From: Verrucomicrobiota bacterium
GTDB lineage: Bacteria > Verrucomicrobiota > Lentisphaeria > JABSQK01 > JAJFLO01
DNA: 64,000 nucleotides
Reading direction: 5' to 3'
NCBI GenBank assembly: GCA_021772615.1
Contig: JAJFLQ010000115.1
Span: 1-64,000 of the forward strand
Shown: piece by piece, positions 47,022 through 55,492 of the stretch
Layout of the letters: each line of letters begins with the position of its first letter
How positions within the stretch are numbered: the first letter of the stretch is position 1
Translations under genes and position numbers: made by a program
The notes under the pieces: generated by a model
Told to the model about the DNA's origin: nothing
The model's input: only the letters and a program-made list of their open reading frames with translations
Databases searched by the model: none

Positions 47022-47624
47022 ATGTACAGGAAAGCGATAATTGTCATGGCGATGTGGATTCTTGGCTGCATCGGCAGCACCGGCGTAACGACCGAACCGG
47101 GGGAAGCGGATCATGAGGCGCTGCGCGCGCTGCTCCGTGACGTTACTGCTGCCATTAACGCCTATGACATCGGTAGACTCGATGGATTACTTACAAAGGA
47201 GTTTTCGTTTACGACCAGCGACCAATCCGTGCTGACCTCGCGCCAGCAGATGAAGGAATATTGGGATACGCTCTTCAACGGCGATATGGCCCCGCTCTCG
47301 GCACTGAAGCTTGAGCCAGAGGCAGACATCCTTACGACTTTCCTCAACGATACGACCGGCATCTGCCGTGGGCACGCCAAAGAAGCGTTTACACTGGCTT
47401 CCGGTGAAGAGTTGGCATTCGACTCGGCGTGGACAGCGGTCGTCGTGAAAGAGGATGGTAAATGGAAACTGTCGACAGTACACGCCGGCATTCATTTTTT
47501 TGAGAACCCGGTGATCACCAAACTTCGGGCCGCCGGTAAAACTATGGCGGTTGGGTCCGCGCTAGTCGGAGGCGTTATCGGCTTTCTCATCGCCCGCTTT
47601 TTTCCCAGCCGCAAACCTTCCTGA
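47022..47624 (+). CDS. NTF2/SnoaL-like lipoprotein with C-terminal membrane helix
   Basis: 200 residues. A short signal with a lipobox-like ILGC (Cys at about 16) is followed by an NTF2-like (DUF4440/SnoaL_3-type) domain (about 28-160: LRALLRDVTAAINAYDIGRL and VVVKEDGKWKLSTVHAGIHF), then a glycine-rich membrane helix (about 175-193) and a basic tail. NTF2-like folds may be enzymes (cyclases, isomerases) or binding proteins; none can be chosen here. A strong GAGGAG site precedes the ATG. It lies 14 bases after the PAP2 gene. Confidence 0.7.
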   Translation: MYRKAIIVMAMWILGCIGSTGVTTEPGEADHEALRALLRDVTAAINAYDIGRLDGLLTKEFSFTTSDQSVLTSRQQMKEYWDTLFNGDMAPLSALKLEPEADILTTFLNDTTGICRGHAKEAFTLASGEELAFDSAWTAVVVKEDGKWKLSTVHAGIHFFENPVITKLRAAGKTMAVGSALVGGVIGFLIARFFPSRKPS

Positions 47625-47627
47625 TCG

Positions 47628-48533
47628 GTGTCCGCCATGGGTGTTGCCGAACTGACAAAACGGCTTGGCGAAGCCAAACCGGACATGACTCGGTTTCTTG
47701 TCCCTGAATCCTTCACGCCGTTTTATTTTACACCGATTTACCACGAGTTTACGCGCGCCGAGAAGCTCCGGTACAATCAGCTTTTCGGGTTGGTTTATAA
47801 CGAACAATTTGTATTCTATGAATCCACGTTGAGCCGTTATTTATTGACCCCGGTGCTTGAGAATAACCGCTATGCTTCCCTGCATGGGATCATCCGGGAA
47901 TTTCGGGCCGATGAGATGCAACACGCCGAATTGTTCAGCACTCTCAATCGATGTATTGATCCGATCCTCTATGCAAACAGCAATCTGAATTTCATACAAC
48001 TCCCTGCAGCTGTGCATGCGATGTGGCGTTTTTTCGCCGGCCGACCGGAATGGTTCCCCTTCATCTTATGGCTGATCGCGGTCCTTGAAGAGCGCGCAGC
48101 CTATCTCTCGCGAGGGATCATCAAGGAACGCGATAGGCTGGAGCCACTTATGGTCGAGGTTTATCAGGCTCATCTCGCCGACGAGTCCAATCACTTCGAC
48201 TACGATGAAGCGTTACTTGATCGATTCTGGTATGACAACAGATCGTGGGTTCGCAGCGTGAATGCATGGATTTTCCAGCACGTATTCACTGAATACTTCA
48301 CTACGCCGAAACGAACAGCACTGCGTGTGGTCGACAAATGGCTGGAAGCATTTCCGCACTGGTGCTCCCGGCGGCAGGAACTGCATGACGCATTGTGTAA
48401 GCTGGATGATGATAGCGACTACATCAAGAGTCTGTATGGGCCGGATGTTATTCCGAACGCACGTAGCCAATTGGCCGCACAGCCGGAGTTCCAGAGGCGT
48501 CAATCCCTATTGTGCCTGTTGGGTATTTGCTGA
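47628..48533 (+). CDS. AurF-like ferritin-fold diiron oxygenase
   Basis: 301 residues. Two ExxH motifs, E96-M-Q-H99 and E186-S-N-H189, together with glutamates at about 59/65 and 154/155, supply the ligands of a carboxylate-bridged diiron centre in a four-helix bundle. The nearest known group is AurF/CmlI-type, which oxidise aryl amines to nitro groups; others oxidise alkyl amines or hydroxylate carbon. The substrate here is unknown, but an amine oxidation or a lipid hydroxylation would both fit the operon. GTG at 47628 or ATG at 47637 may be the start; only three bases separate it from the gene before. Confidence 0.8.
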   Translation: MSAMGVAELTKRLGEAKPDMTRFLVPESFTPFYFTPIYHEFTRAEKLRYNQLFGLVYNEQFVFYESTLSRYLLTPVLENNRYASLHGIIREFRADEMQHAELFSTLNRCIDPILYANSNLNFIQLPAAVHAMWRFFAGRPEWFPFILWLIAVLEERAAYLSRGIIKERDRLEPLMVEVYQAHLADESNHFDYDEALLDRFWYDNRSWVRSVNAWIFQHVFTEYFTTPKRTALRVVDKWLEAFPHWCSRRQELHDALCKLDDDSDYIKSLYGPDVIPNARSQLAAQPEFQRRQSLLCLLGIC

Positions 48534-48557
48534 CACCATTCAGACCGGAGATGAAAT

Positions 48558-49271
48558 ATGGGGCCAGACTCGGCGACAGGTTCATTTCGCGGTCCGAAAG
48601 TCGGATCGGCGACAATGCCTATGACATCGCAAGTTGCGATGCTGTTGATTAACACCATACCGCTGCTCCACCTGGCGATCGTGGTGGGCGTTCTGTTGGC
48701 GCCTTGGGCGGATGGTGCAGCACGCCTTCTCGCTGCCGTTGCGACACTTTATCTCCCGCCGCCGCTGCTCGCTCGTCTAATAAAGCGATACTTTCCCGTC
48801 ACCGGGCCGCTTATCTATCCCGGTACGAGGCCCTTCCTGAGTTGGTTGACGCTGATGAATTTGCAGTACGTATTTTGCCGGTTGCCGTTTCTCGAAGAAC
48901 TCCTTCGCTTTGTGCCGGGGCTGTACTCTGCGTGGTTGAGGCTGTGGAGTGCAAAGATCGGGTGTATGACCTATTGGTCACCCGGCACTCGGGTACTTGA
49001 ACGGCCGTTTCTGTCGGTCGGTAACCATGTGGTATTCGGTGCCGGTGTTCACATATTGGCACATGCGCTCGGCAAGGACAGCGACGGAAAGACCGTGTTG
49101 CGATTCGGCTGTGTAACGGTTGGACATGATGTCATCGTGGGCGCCTATTCGGTGTTGTCGGCCGGCACCGAGCTTGCCCCAATGCAGGAAACACGTGCCT
49201 TTCTTCGCGGAAAGCCGTTTTCCTACTGGGAAGGCGGGAAGGCCGTACGGCGGTCGCCGAATAGTGGGTAA
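48558..49271 (+). CDS. Left-handed beta-helix acyltransferase with membrane helices
   Basis: 237 residues. Two membrane helices lie near 25-70, an amphipathic segment follows (NLQYVFCRLPFLEELLRFVPG), and the C-terminal part (about 140-220) shows hexapeptide-type repeats (LSVGNHVVFGAGVHIL, FGCVTVGHDVIVGAYSVLSAG). Related proteins transfer acetyl or other acyl groups from CoA. It may add the last acyl group of the pathway at the membrane. GGAG lies nine bases before the ATG. Last gene of the operon; the next gene is convergent. Confidence 0.75.
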   Translation: MGPDSATGSFRGPKVGSATMPMTSQVAMLLINTIPLLHLAIVVGVLLAPWADGAARLLAAVATLYLPPPLLARLIKRYFPVTGPLIYPGTRPFLSWLTLMNLQYVFCRLPFLEELLRFVPGLYSAWLRLWSAKIGCMTYWSPGTRVLERPFLSVGNHVVFGAGVHILAHALGKDSDGKTVLRFGCVTVGHDVIVGAYSVLSAGTELAPMQETRAFLRGKPFSYWEGGKAVRRSPNSG

Positions 49272-49480
49272 GCAGGTATGCCGACCATTGTTCTGCATCC
49301 GTCTGCTCGCCCTGATGTTATAAATTCGTAGACGGGACGTTGCCACAGAAAAATTCGCAACGAACCCCGACTTCAATATGATCTTGGGAGTAGCGATGTG
49401 TACGTTTCACGTGAGATCGGACGGGAAAAATTCATGTCGGTTATACTATCTGATTTATGGTTGTGTCAGCAACATCACGT

Positions 49481-49696
49481 TTACCAACCAGGCACATTCC
49501 CGTAGTCGCGTTCGAAGCCGGGACCTGCCGCAGGAGTGACAGACTGCGTTCCGGTCGATTTTTGGTTAAAGTGATACAATTTTGCATCCTCTTCCGTTTT
49601 TTCCGTCAACAAGTCATTCATCAGTGCGCAGCCACTAATGATGATCGACACGAAAAAGACGATGACGAGGCGGACAAGAATTCTTGTGCTAATCAT
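49481..49696 (-). CDS. Small lipoprotein
   Basis: 71 residues. The signal peptide MISTRILVRLVIVFFVSIIIS ends in a lipobox ISGC, so the mature protein of about 48 residues should be lipid-anchored at Cys23. The rest is polar with no domain. AAAGGAG lies eight bases before the ATG. The upstream region is homologous to that of the TPR/transglutaminase-like gene at 51926. Confidence 0.7.
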   Translation of the reverse strand: MISTRILVRLVIVFFVSIIISGCALMNDLLTEKTEEDAKLYHFNQKSTGTQSVTPAAGPGFERDYGNVPGW

Positions 49697-49738
49697 GGAT
49701 TTGACTCCTTTGTAAGTCTTGCTTTGCTGCATGCAACG

Positions 49739-49778
49739 ATTGCCGGATAAGATGTTAGGGCGTGGGGCGGATTCGGTC
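49739..49778 (-). promoter_or_regulatory. Duplicated upstream element, copy A
   Basis: On the minus strand the blocks GACCGAATC and TCCGGCAAT stand 22 bases apart, 43 bases before the lipoprotein ATG. The same two blocks, same spacing and same distance occur before the gene at 51926. A shared promoter (possibly for an alternative sigma factor) or a duplicated leader is likely. Confidence 0.5.
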
Positions 49779-50057
49779 TCGTCAGCCTGAATGGGAAAAC
49801 GTAGCCGATAAATTCCAAAATGCATTACATGATTGACGCCATTGCATCGTTTTTTTGGGTCGATCACAGCGGAGGCTGGGCGGACGTTGTATCATCGTAC
49901 CTTGGAGGGTCATATTGCGGCGATGGACCAACGCATTGTAATAGCCTATCAGATTGTATTCCGACGGCGGGCAGGTCAAGTTGGTAGCCGTTCAATTGTG
50001 TTGTGTCGTCCACAACCTTGCAAAATGTGTTGGGATCAAAAAGCATTCGTGGGCGAA
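49779..50057. other. Intergenic region after the TPR gene
   Basis: With copy A of the upstream element this makes a 360-bp gap. Two overlapping minus-strand frames of about 60 codons exist, but neither has a ribosome site or a recognisable family; I see nothing else. Confidence 0.4.
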
Positions 50058-51926
50058 TTATTTCAACCGTTTTCGCACAATTCTTAGGTTCTTCAGGGAA
50101 GACTGATTGCCCGGATCGAATGTCAAGGCTTCTTCAAACAAGGCTTCCGCTTCCCTGAACCGTCCTGGCGATTTTGACGTGGCCATCTTGACACCGAGCA
50201 CATTGCAAACGTCAGCCATCAAGATTCGAACATGCCGATTCTCCGGATCTAACAGGTGCAACTCGAGCAGTTCTGTTTTTGCCTCCTCCGGCTCATTATC
50301 GATCATTTTCGAAGACTCCAGCATCTTTGCCTTAACACGTACATAATCCGACATGACATTGGTATTCGTCGGGAACGCGTCGAGTAGCGGCTCGGCGACC
50401 GCCAGGGCGTCCTCGGCATTTGACTTCAGCAGTTGCTCAACAAGGTTGCGTGCCACATAAATGAATAATGATTCCCACCTATGATTGTTCTTGAAATCGC
50501 GTAGTACCGGTAACATTCTTTCGTAGGCAACGTCAAAATGGCCCGCATTCGTGAGGTTGCGGATTGTGATGCGTTCGATCCGCGCCGCTGTTTCGGCGAT
50601 CGTGGGGTATTCGTCCGCGTCGGCGTACAGGGAAGCGACGAGCGTCGCTGCCTCGTCAGTATTTCCCGCCTCCGCGAGATCCGACGCGTAGCGGCAGGTC
50701 GATGAGATATACAAATCGGTAACTTTCTTGTCTTCGATATCCGAACGCGGAGCGTTCAGGATCATCTCCCGGGCTGACCGGTGGTTACCTGAATTGACGA
50801 GGCCGACAATCTGGTTGTAGCGATATCGGTCGACCTCGTTGTTGAACGCCTGTAACGCTTCCACGTCATTGTGTAGTATTTTCTCCACATGGTCGAGTAT
50901 GTTTTCGGCTGCAACTTCATCCCCGCGCTCCAATGCCAAATAATCAACACAGCGGCCGACAGCTGGAATCACTGACAATACGAGAAACCTGGAATCGTGT
51001 TCGACCTTCAAGACGCGTCTGATTATCGGCACCAAGGCGTCAAATGCATTCTTCTGTGATAATTGTCGGGAAATCTGACTGAACAGGGATTGAAACGTTT
51101 CTCTGTAATCCTGGTTGTTTGGCGCGATTATCAGCGCTTTCTCAAAGGTGTCAAACCCGGCCACCATGTCCTTGTGCTCTATCTGTTCTAATCCCAGATT
51201 ATTGTATACGACTCCGACCAATTCTCGTTCGGAAATCTCCCGGGTGTTTTCAAACACGTGATCATAAACCGCTATCGCACCTTTCTCTTCGACTTCCTGT
51301 TTCGTGACAAGCTTGTATTTGACGAGATAATCGACCGTGCGTTCTACGCTGGTATCGGAATCATAGCCCCAGAGGGGATCCGTCATCTCGACGCGGATAT
51401 CTGACTTGCCGGTTCTTACGTTACAGAATACATGGCTGGGGGTAAGCGAAATCGAAACGGGTACGTCAAATCGTTTGGCCGCGATGACGAACAACGCAGT
51501 CGATGTCACACAATTATAGACGCCGGATTGCGCAACGCTTTTCATATATGCCGCGACGTCATATCTGCGGAGGCAGTGCTTATGGAGAATTTTATAAATT
51601 TTCTTTCCCCGTCGTTTCGCGGAGTCTTTCGATTTGATCTTGGTGTCGATTCGTCGAAAGATTTTTTCCAGGTCCATTCTAATGCTGTCAACCGCTGCCG
51701 ACGTATCCACGCCCTCTGCGATCAATACGGCGGCGAGGAGATCGTTCCCGAATGTCTGATCGGATTGCCATTGCCTGAACATTCTGGCTTCAAGTCTCGA
51801 ATGGAACGGAGCTGCGATATCTGTGTCTGCCGCAAGGGTGACGACAGGTGATGCAACGCACAGCAAGACGGGGAGTACGCAGAGACCACCTGCGTGCTTC
51901 AAGCGGGATACGACGCGATAGGTCAT
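50058..51926 (-). CDS. Secreted transglutaminase-like protein with TPR-type helical repeats
   Basis: 622 residues. After a signal peptide (core GLCVLPVLLCVASPVVTLA) comes a transglutaminase/cysteine-peptidase-like core at about 125-200: GVYNCVTSTALFV (Cys), PSHVFCNVR (His) and VEMTDPLWGY (Asp). From about 230 on the protein is helical repeats of TPR type (YNNLGLEQIEHKDMVAGFDT; EAEALFEEALTFDPGNQ at the end). Similar proteins act at the envelope; activity is not proven. The ATG at 51926 is chosen over 51935 because it lies exactly 43 bases from the duplicated upstream element, as in the lipoprotein gene, with AGAAAG as ribosome site. Confidence 0.72.
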   Translation of the reverse strand: MTYRVVSRLKHAGGLCVLPVLLCVASPVVTLAADTDIAAPFHSRLEARMFRQWQSDQTFGNDLLAAVLIAEGVDTSAAVDSIRMDLEKIFRRIDTKIKSKDSAKRRGKKIYKILHKHCLRRYDVAAYMKSVAQSGVYNCVTSTALFVIAAKRFDVPVSISLTPSHVFCNVRTGKSDIRVEMTDPLWGYDSDTSVERTVDYLVKYKLVTKQEVEEKGAIAVYDHVFENTREISERELVGVVYNNLGLEQIEHKDMVAGFDTFEKALIIAPNNQDYRETFQSLFSQISRQLSQKNAFDALVPIIRRVLKVEHDSRFLVLSVIPAVGRCVDYLALERGDEVAAENILDHVEKILHNDVEALQAFNNEVDRYRYNQIVGLVNSGNHRSAREMILNAPRSDIEDKKVTDLYISSTCRYASDLAEAGNTDEAATLVASLYADADEYPTIAETAARIERITIRNLTNAGHFDVAYERMLPVLRDFKNNHRWESLFIYVARNLVEQLLKSNAEDALAVAEPLLDAFPTNTNVMSDYVRVKAKMLESSKMIDNEPEEAKTELLELHLLDPENRHVRILMADVCNVLGVKMATSKSPGRFREAEALFEEALTFDPGNQSSLKNLRIVRKRLK

Positions 51927-51968
51927 GTCGATCATCTTTCTGGCTTGTCACCTTGCTACTCGTTAGCT

Positions 51969-52008
51969 ATTGCCGGACACGATATTCGGTGTTGAAACCG
52001 ATTCGGTC
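51969..52008 (-). promoter_or_regulatory. Duplicated upstream element, copy B
   Basis: Minus-strand blocks GACCGAATC (52008-52000) and TCCGGCAAT (51977-51969) with a 22-base spacer, and a further block CAGGATGA three bases upstream that matches CAGGCTGA in copy A. Confidence 0.5.
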
Positions 52009-52359
52009 CCTTCATCCTGCAATCACGACAGCAAGGCAGCTTAGACATTCCTGTCTGAGTAATATCCGTTCCAGATGCACAGACAGCAAGGTCTATGCTA
52101 CAGATGTTTTCGAACAGCGGCTAGCTAATGCAGCACATCCATCAGCAGACGTAATGTGCGAATATCGTTCATTATGGATCACATCGGCTGGTCTCGTCTT
52201 CGTGGTCCAGGCAATGCGCGACGGGACATTGAACCAACGTGGTGTGGCAGGCTATATTGTCATTCGCCGGTGCGACGTGCCGGCAACGGCGCGAAGAGCC
52301 GTGGTATCGAAGGCATTCGGCGTAATTGCTCTGCCTTCTCCCGGCCGTAGCCCCGATGG
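52009..52359. other. Intergenic region without a supported gene
   Basis: A frame reading through this stretch leads into the AlkP-like fragment, but its first part overlaps the signal-peptide end of the TPR gene and shows no domain. A small hairpin AGACA-TTCC-TGTCT is at about 52046-52059. Confidence 0.4.
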
Positions 52360-52588
52360 TCGCAGTGGTCATCATTGGCCGGAAGGATCCAATGTCGCCG
52401 CCGGTGACTACATCAAGACAACGTCCGGGCCCATAAAGAGACATATCGTTGAATTGTCGCCTACGTTATTCCACCTGCTGAATATACCACAGCCTCCAGA
52501 GTTCACCGGGAAGAAGCGTAAAGGGCCACAGATAAAGCTGCTAAATCCTGAGAATGACAAATTCCGCTTCTTCCGGCGACGCGGTTGA
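52360..52588 (+). pseudogene. C-terminal fragment of an AlkP-superfamily hydrolase
   Basis: The frame encodes HHWPEGSNVAAGDYIK and HIVELSPTLFHLLNIPQPPE, the layout found at the end of AlkP-type phosphodiesterases and sulfatases (H..G......G........ D.APT.L.L.G.P.P...G). The catalytic Asp/Thr and DHG regions are missing upstream. The end is basic and probably out of use. Probably a decayed copy related to the two intact genes at 4.7 and 8.9 kb. Confidence 0.4.
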
Positions 52589-52652
52589 TTCTGTGACAAG
52601 GTAATGATGAATCTTCGGTTCGAATGTATCAGAACAGGTGGGTGGTGACACG

Positions 52653-52820
52653 ATGAATGGCGTGATGATTGCAATGATGCTTCTGGTGGGCGTTATCTTT
52701 GTGGCGATTAACGTGCTGCTGCTGAATCCACCTGAGATCTTTTACACATGGTACGCAAGAATCTTCGACAAAGAAAGCGATCGGAAGAGCGATAGGGAGG
52801 AGGAAAATGAGGGGAAATGA
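52653..52820 (+). CDS. Small single-pass membrane protein
   Basis: 55 residues: one membrane helix (MIAMMLLVGVIFVAINVLLL), then FYTWYARIFDKESDRKSDRE, a charged cytoplasmic-type tail. GGTGGTG lies before the ATG. No family recognised. Confidence 0.5.
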   Translation: MNGVMIAMMLLVGVIFVAINVLLLNPPEIFYTWYARIFDKESDRKSDREEENEGK

Positions 52821-52891
52821 CCGCCGGAACTTACCGGCGCAGACAAGTTCGTGGCCCGCATCGCGTGACCGATCTTGGTGGTGGCAAATCG

Positions 52892-52945
52892 TCCTCGTCC
52901 TCGATATCGATCGTCACTAGAATCGTGGCGGTTCGAGGACGAGGA
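52892..52945. terminator. 13-bp inverted repeat between convergent genes
   Basis: TCCTCGTCCTCGA (52892-52904) and TCGAGGACGAGGA (52933-52945) are perfect inverted repeats with a 28-base loop; the right arm is followed by TTTTC and, on the other strand, the left arm by TTTGCC. Placed between a plus-strand and a minus-strand gene, it could stop transcription in both directions, or be one more palindromic repeat. Confidence 0.45.
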
Positions 52946-52966
52946 TTTTCGATGCTAGGGTAATTG

Positions 52967-53515
52967 TCAGTTCGGCAAGTGCTCTTCTTTGATCTCGTGC
53001 AGCGCCAACCCCTTCTGGTCTTTAGGCGAAACTATGGGGTTCGCCACCGGCCAGTCGATTCCGATGTCCGGGTCGTTCCAGAGCACGGTGTGTTCACTTT
53101 CAGGTGCATAAAAATCGGTGCATTTGTAGGCGAACACTGCTGTTTCCGACAGCACGCAGAACCCGTGTGCAAACCCCGGTGGAATCCAGAGCATGCGGTG
53201 ATTTTCCGCCGAAATCTCCATTCCCGTCCATACACCGAAGGTCGGCGCATGTCGTCGTACATCAACCGCGACATCAAAAACGGTTCCGAAAGCAACACCG
53301 ACGAGTTTTCCCTGTCCGTTCGGACACTGGTAGTGCAGGCCACGCAGCGTGTCACGGCGCGAAAATGATTGATTGTCCTGTACGAATTCGGCGCTGATTC
53401 CGGCCTCGGCGAAACGCGTACGATGGTAGTTTTCCAAAAAATGCCCGCGGTCATCTCGAAAGATTTTAGGTTCGACGCAGATAACATCGGGGAGCGATAG
53501 ACGGCTGAAACGCAT
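52967..53515 (-). CDS. rfbC: dTDP-4-dehydrorhamnose 3,5-epimerase
   Basis: Third step of dTDP-L-rhamnose synthesis for surface polysaccharides. The 182-residue cupin protein shows FRDDRGHFLE, DNQSFSRRDTLRGLHYQ with the catalytic His, DVAVDVRRHAPTFG, and WIPPGFAHGFCVLSE. All match RfbC/RmlC. The rmlA, rmlB and rmlD genes are not nearby, so the pathway is scattered. Confidence 0.95.
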   Translation of the reverse strand: MRFSRLSLPDVICVEPKIFRDDRGHFLENYHRTRFAEAGISAEFVQDNQSFSRRDTLRGLHYQCPNGQGKLVGVAFGTVFDVAVDVRRHAPTFGVWTGMEISAENHRMLWIPPGFAHGFCVLSETAVFAYKCTDFYAPESEHTVLWNDPDIGIDWPVANPIVSPKDQKGLALHEIKEEHLPN

Positions 53516-53563
53516 AGTTACTTTCCAATCTCGCAGCTTGAATTAATCCTGTCGGAACATGGC

Positions 53564-54058
53564 TTATTTGCCGCCGGCATTTTTCTCATTCCACCGGCGC
53601 CGTATATGACGGATCAACTGGTGATCCATGTCGAGCGTCTGTACCGCGTGCGGTTCGACGAATCCGCCCCAGATGACCTCACGGTTGTCCACGCGGATCT
53701 CCGGTACATCGGCGAGCCACAAGTCGTAGATGTAGGCCATATCCGTATCCGAAACCGTCTGTTCGTCTGCCCGGATTTCGCCCGCCGGAACCAGCTCCGG
53801 GGGTGTACAGTGCACGCCTACTTCCTCCCGTAGTTCCCGCACGGCGGCATCCACGGGCGTTTCGTTTTTCTTGATCCCCCCACCGGGCAGCGTGTATCCG
53901 GAGCGATAGGAATTACGGATGACAAGCACGTGCCGATTTGCCCATACGGCGACGTACACGCCGCGCATCGGGCGCCGTGTTATCCGACAATATACACTGA
54001 ACGATACATACGCAATCTTCAGAAGCACGCGAAATACGCGATCGCAACAGTGCTGCAT
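53564..54058 (-). CDS. Nudix hydrolase
   Basis: 164 residues. The Nudix box is GGGIKKNETPVDAAVRELRE followed by EVGV (about 63-86), which binds metal and pyrophosphate of a nucleoside-diphosphate-linked compound. The N-terminus (about 1-25) is hydrophobic and helical, unusual for the family. The ATG at 54058 has AAGGGG nine bases upstream; a TTG at 54142 would cross the divergent promoter region. It faces away from the YkgJ-type gene. Confidence 0.85.
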   Translation of the reverse strand: MQHCCDRVFRVLLKIAYVSFSVYCRITRRPMRGVYVAVWANRHVLVIRNSYRSGYTLPGGGIKKNETPVDAAVRELREEVGVHCTPPELVPAGEIRADEQTVSDTDMAYIYDLWLADVPEIRVDNREVIWGGFVEPHAVQTLDMDHQLIRHIRRRWNEKNAGGK

Positions 54059-54169
54059 CCCGCTGCGCCCCTTGACAAGGCGATCGTCGGCAGGCAATTT
54101 GGGACCAGCATGGTTCGGCGAAATCGTAGGCTTATCCTTCAACCAAATATCCGTGACAAATTGCGGCGT

Positions 54170-55462
54170 ATGACAACTCCGTCATCGAGACAGATTCGAA
54201 TTCCAGAGTGGAACTTCTCGTGCACCGGTTGCGGCGACTGCTGCCGCCGCTGGCACGTGGCGGTCTCGTCGTCCGAAAAGGTGCGGCTGCAGCAGTTGTC
54301 GTGGAACGATAATGACGTCATCCCGCCCGAGATAACCACCACGATAAATACCTACGAGTACCTCGCTCACGCGCCGGAGGGCCACTGTATCTATCTCGAG
54401 CCGGAGACGAACCAGTGTAAGATACACGCCAAATTCGGCCATGCCGCGAAACCCATCGGCTGCCGCGTTTACCCCTATAATATCGCCACAACATTCAAAG
54501 ACCAGTACTCGGTGGTTGGTCGTTTCGATTGCCCGGCCATTCGCCAGAATCATGGTAAGCCAATAGCAGCGGCTATGCCGGCGATCCGTCGCCATATCCG
54601 CGACATGGGGCTGAACGGCGGATTCGATTCGTTTGTCCTTGACGGTCTCGAAGAATCGCATGTGAAGCGCATCGTCCGGGCATTTTACGATTGCCTCCTT
54701 TCCCGGAACGATCTCACTGCCGATACGAAAATGATCGGCGCTGTGCTGGCAGTCGAACGACTTGAGAAGCTCGGAGCAACCTTTCTTTGCGATCTCGACG
54801 ATCTTGAGATATTTCCGTCGTTTTTCCAACGGGTCGCTCTCGATTGCGCTCATATCAAGATCCGAAGGCTGGGACTATTCGAGCGCTGGCGGTTTCTGAA
54901 TCTTTTTATCTCATTCATGCGACGTGATGAAGATATTGTTGGCAAAGGATTCGCGTCTCGCTGCCAACGCACTGCGGCAATCTGGCAGATTCTCTTCACC
55001 ACCGGCAACCTGATTGAGCTTGGTTCTGAACATCCGGATGCGGATGTCGACAGTATGGCGGTCTTTGATTTGCCGATCGAGAATGCTAGCGAAGTCGACT
55101 GGTCGCTCTATGTGGAGCTTGTAAAACTGCGGCTTCAGGCGTTTCAGTTTTTCGGTCCCGCGAACTATGACCTTAGTTTTTATGTCGGCCTGAGTTCTTT
55201 GATATTTTCGTTTCCTCTTGTGATCGCTGCAGCGAAGTGGTCGGCGATTGCGCGGGACCCGCAACGTTGCCGCGTCACGCCCGACGATATCGACTATGCT
55301 GTGGGCGTGATCGACCATAATCTGGGCCGATCCGCGCTGCTCGGAACGGCCTTCTTCACAACCATGATCCGACAAATGACGGAGGTCGAGGTATATGCGC
55401 GTTTGGTTCGCCGGCTCATCGACGCCGGCGGTCACCGATTGCCTATTACAACGACTACCTGA
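54170..55462 (+). CDS. YkgJ/FliB-type cysteine-cluster protein
   Basis: 430 residues. The N-terminus has FSCTGCGDCCRRW (about 17-29) and later CIYLEPETNQCKIH and KPIGCRVYPY, the CxxCxxCC-type pattern of YkgJ (PF03692) that binds zinc or an iron-sulfur cluster. The other 300 residues are largely helical with no known domain, so the protein is about twice the length of simple YkgJ. Related FliB methylates flagellin lysines; no flagellar gene is here. ATG at 54170 is the first with family similarity. Confidence 0.82.
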   Translation: MTTPSSRQIRIPEWNFSCTGCGDCCRRWHVAVSSSEKVRLQQLSWNDNDVIPPEITTTINTYEYLAHAPEGHCIYLEPETNQCKIHAKFGHAAKPIGCRVYPYNIATTFKDQYSVVGRFDCPAIRQNHGKPIAAAMPAIRRHIRDMGLNGGFDSFVLDGLEESHVKRIVRAFYDCLLSRNDLTADTKMIGAVLAVERLEKLGATFLCDLDDLEIFPSFFQRVALDCAHIKIRRLGLFERWRFLNLFISFMRRDEDIVGKGFASRCQRTAAIWQILFTTGNLIELGSEHPDADVDSMAVFDLPIENASEVDWSLYVELVKLRLQAFQFFGPANYDLSFYVGLSSLIFSFPLVIAAAKWSAIARDPQRCRVTPDDIDYAVGVIDHNLGRSALLGTAFFTTMIRQMTEVEVYARLVRRLIDAGGHRLPITTTT

Positions 55463-55492
55463 ATTAATCAGGCTAAACTCCCTCTGTAATAT

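Noticed and set aside
36329-49271. Ladderane or hopanoid pathway
   Set aside because: Radical SAM enzymes recall both, but there are no FabF/FabZ/ACP genes as expected for ladderanes and no squalene-hopene cyclase or other hpn genes.
49864-50046. 60-codon minus-strand frame after the TPR gene (MLFDPNTFCK)
   Set aside because: No ribosome site and no family likeness; an overlapping frame of similar length exists, so neither stands out.
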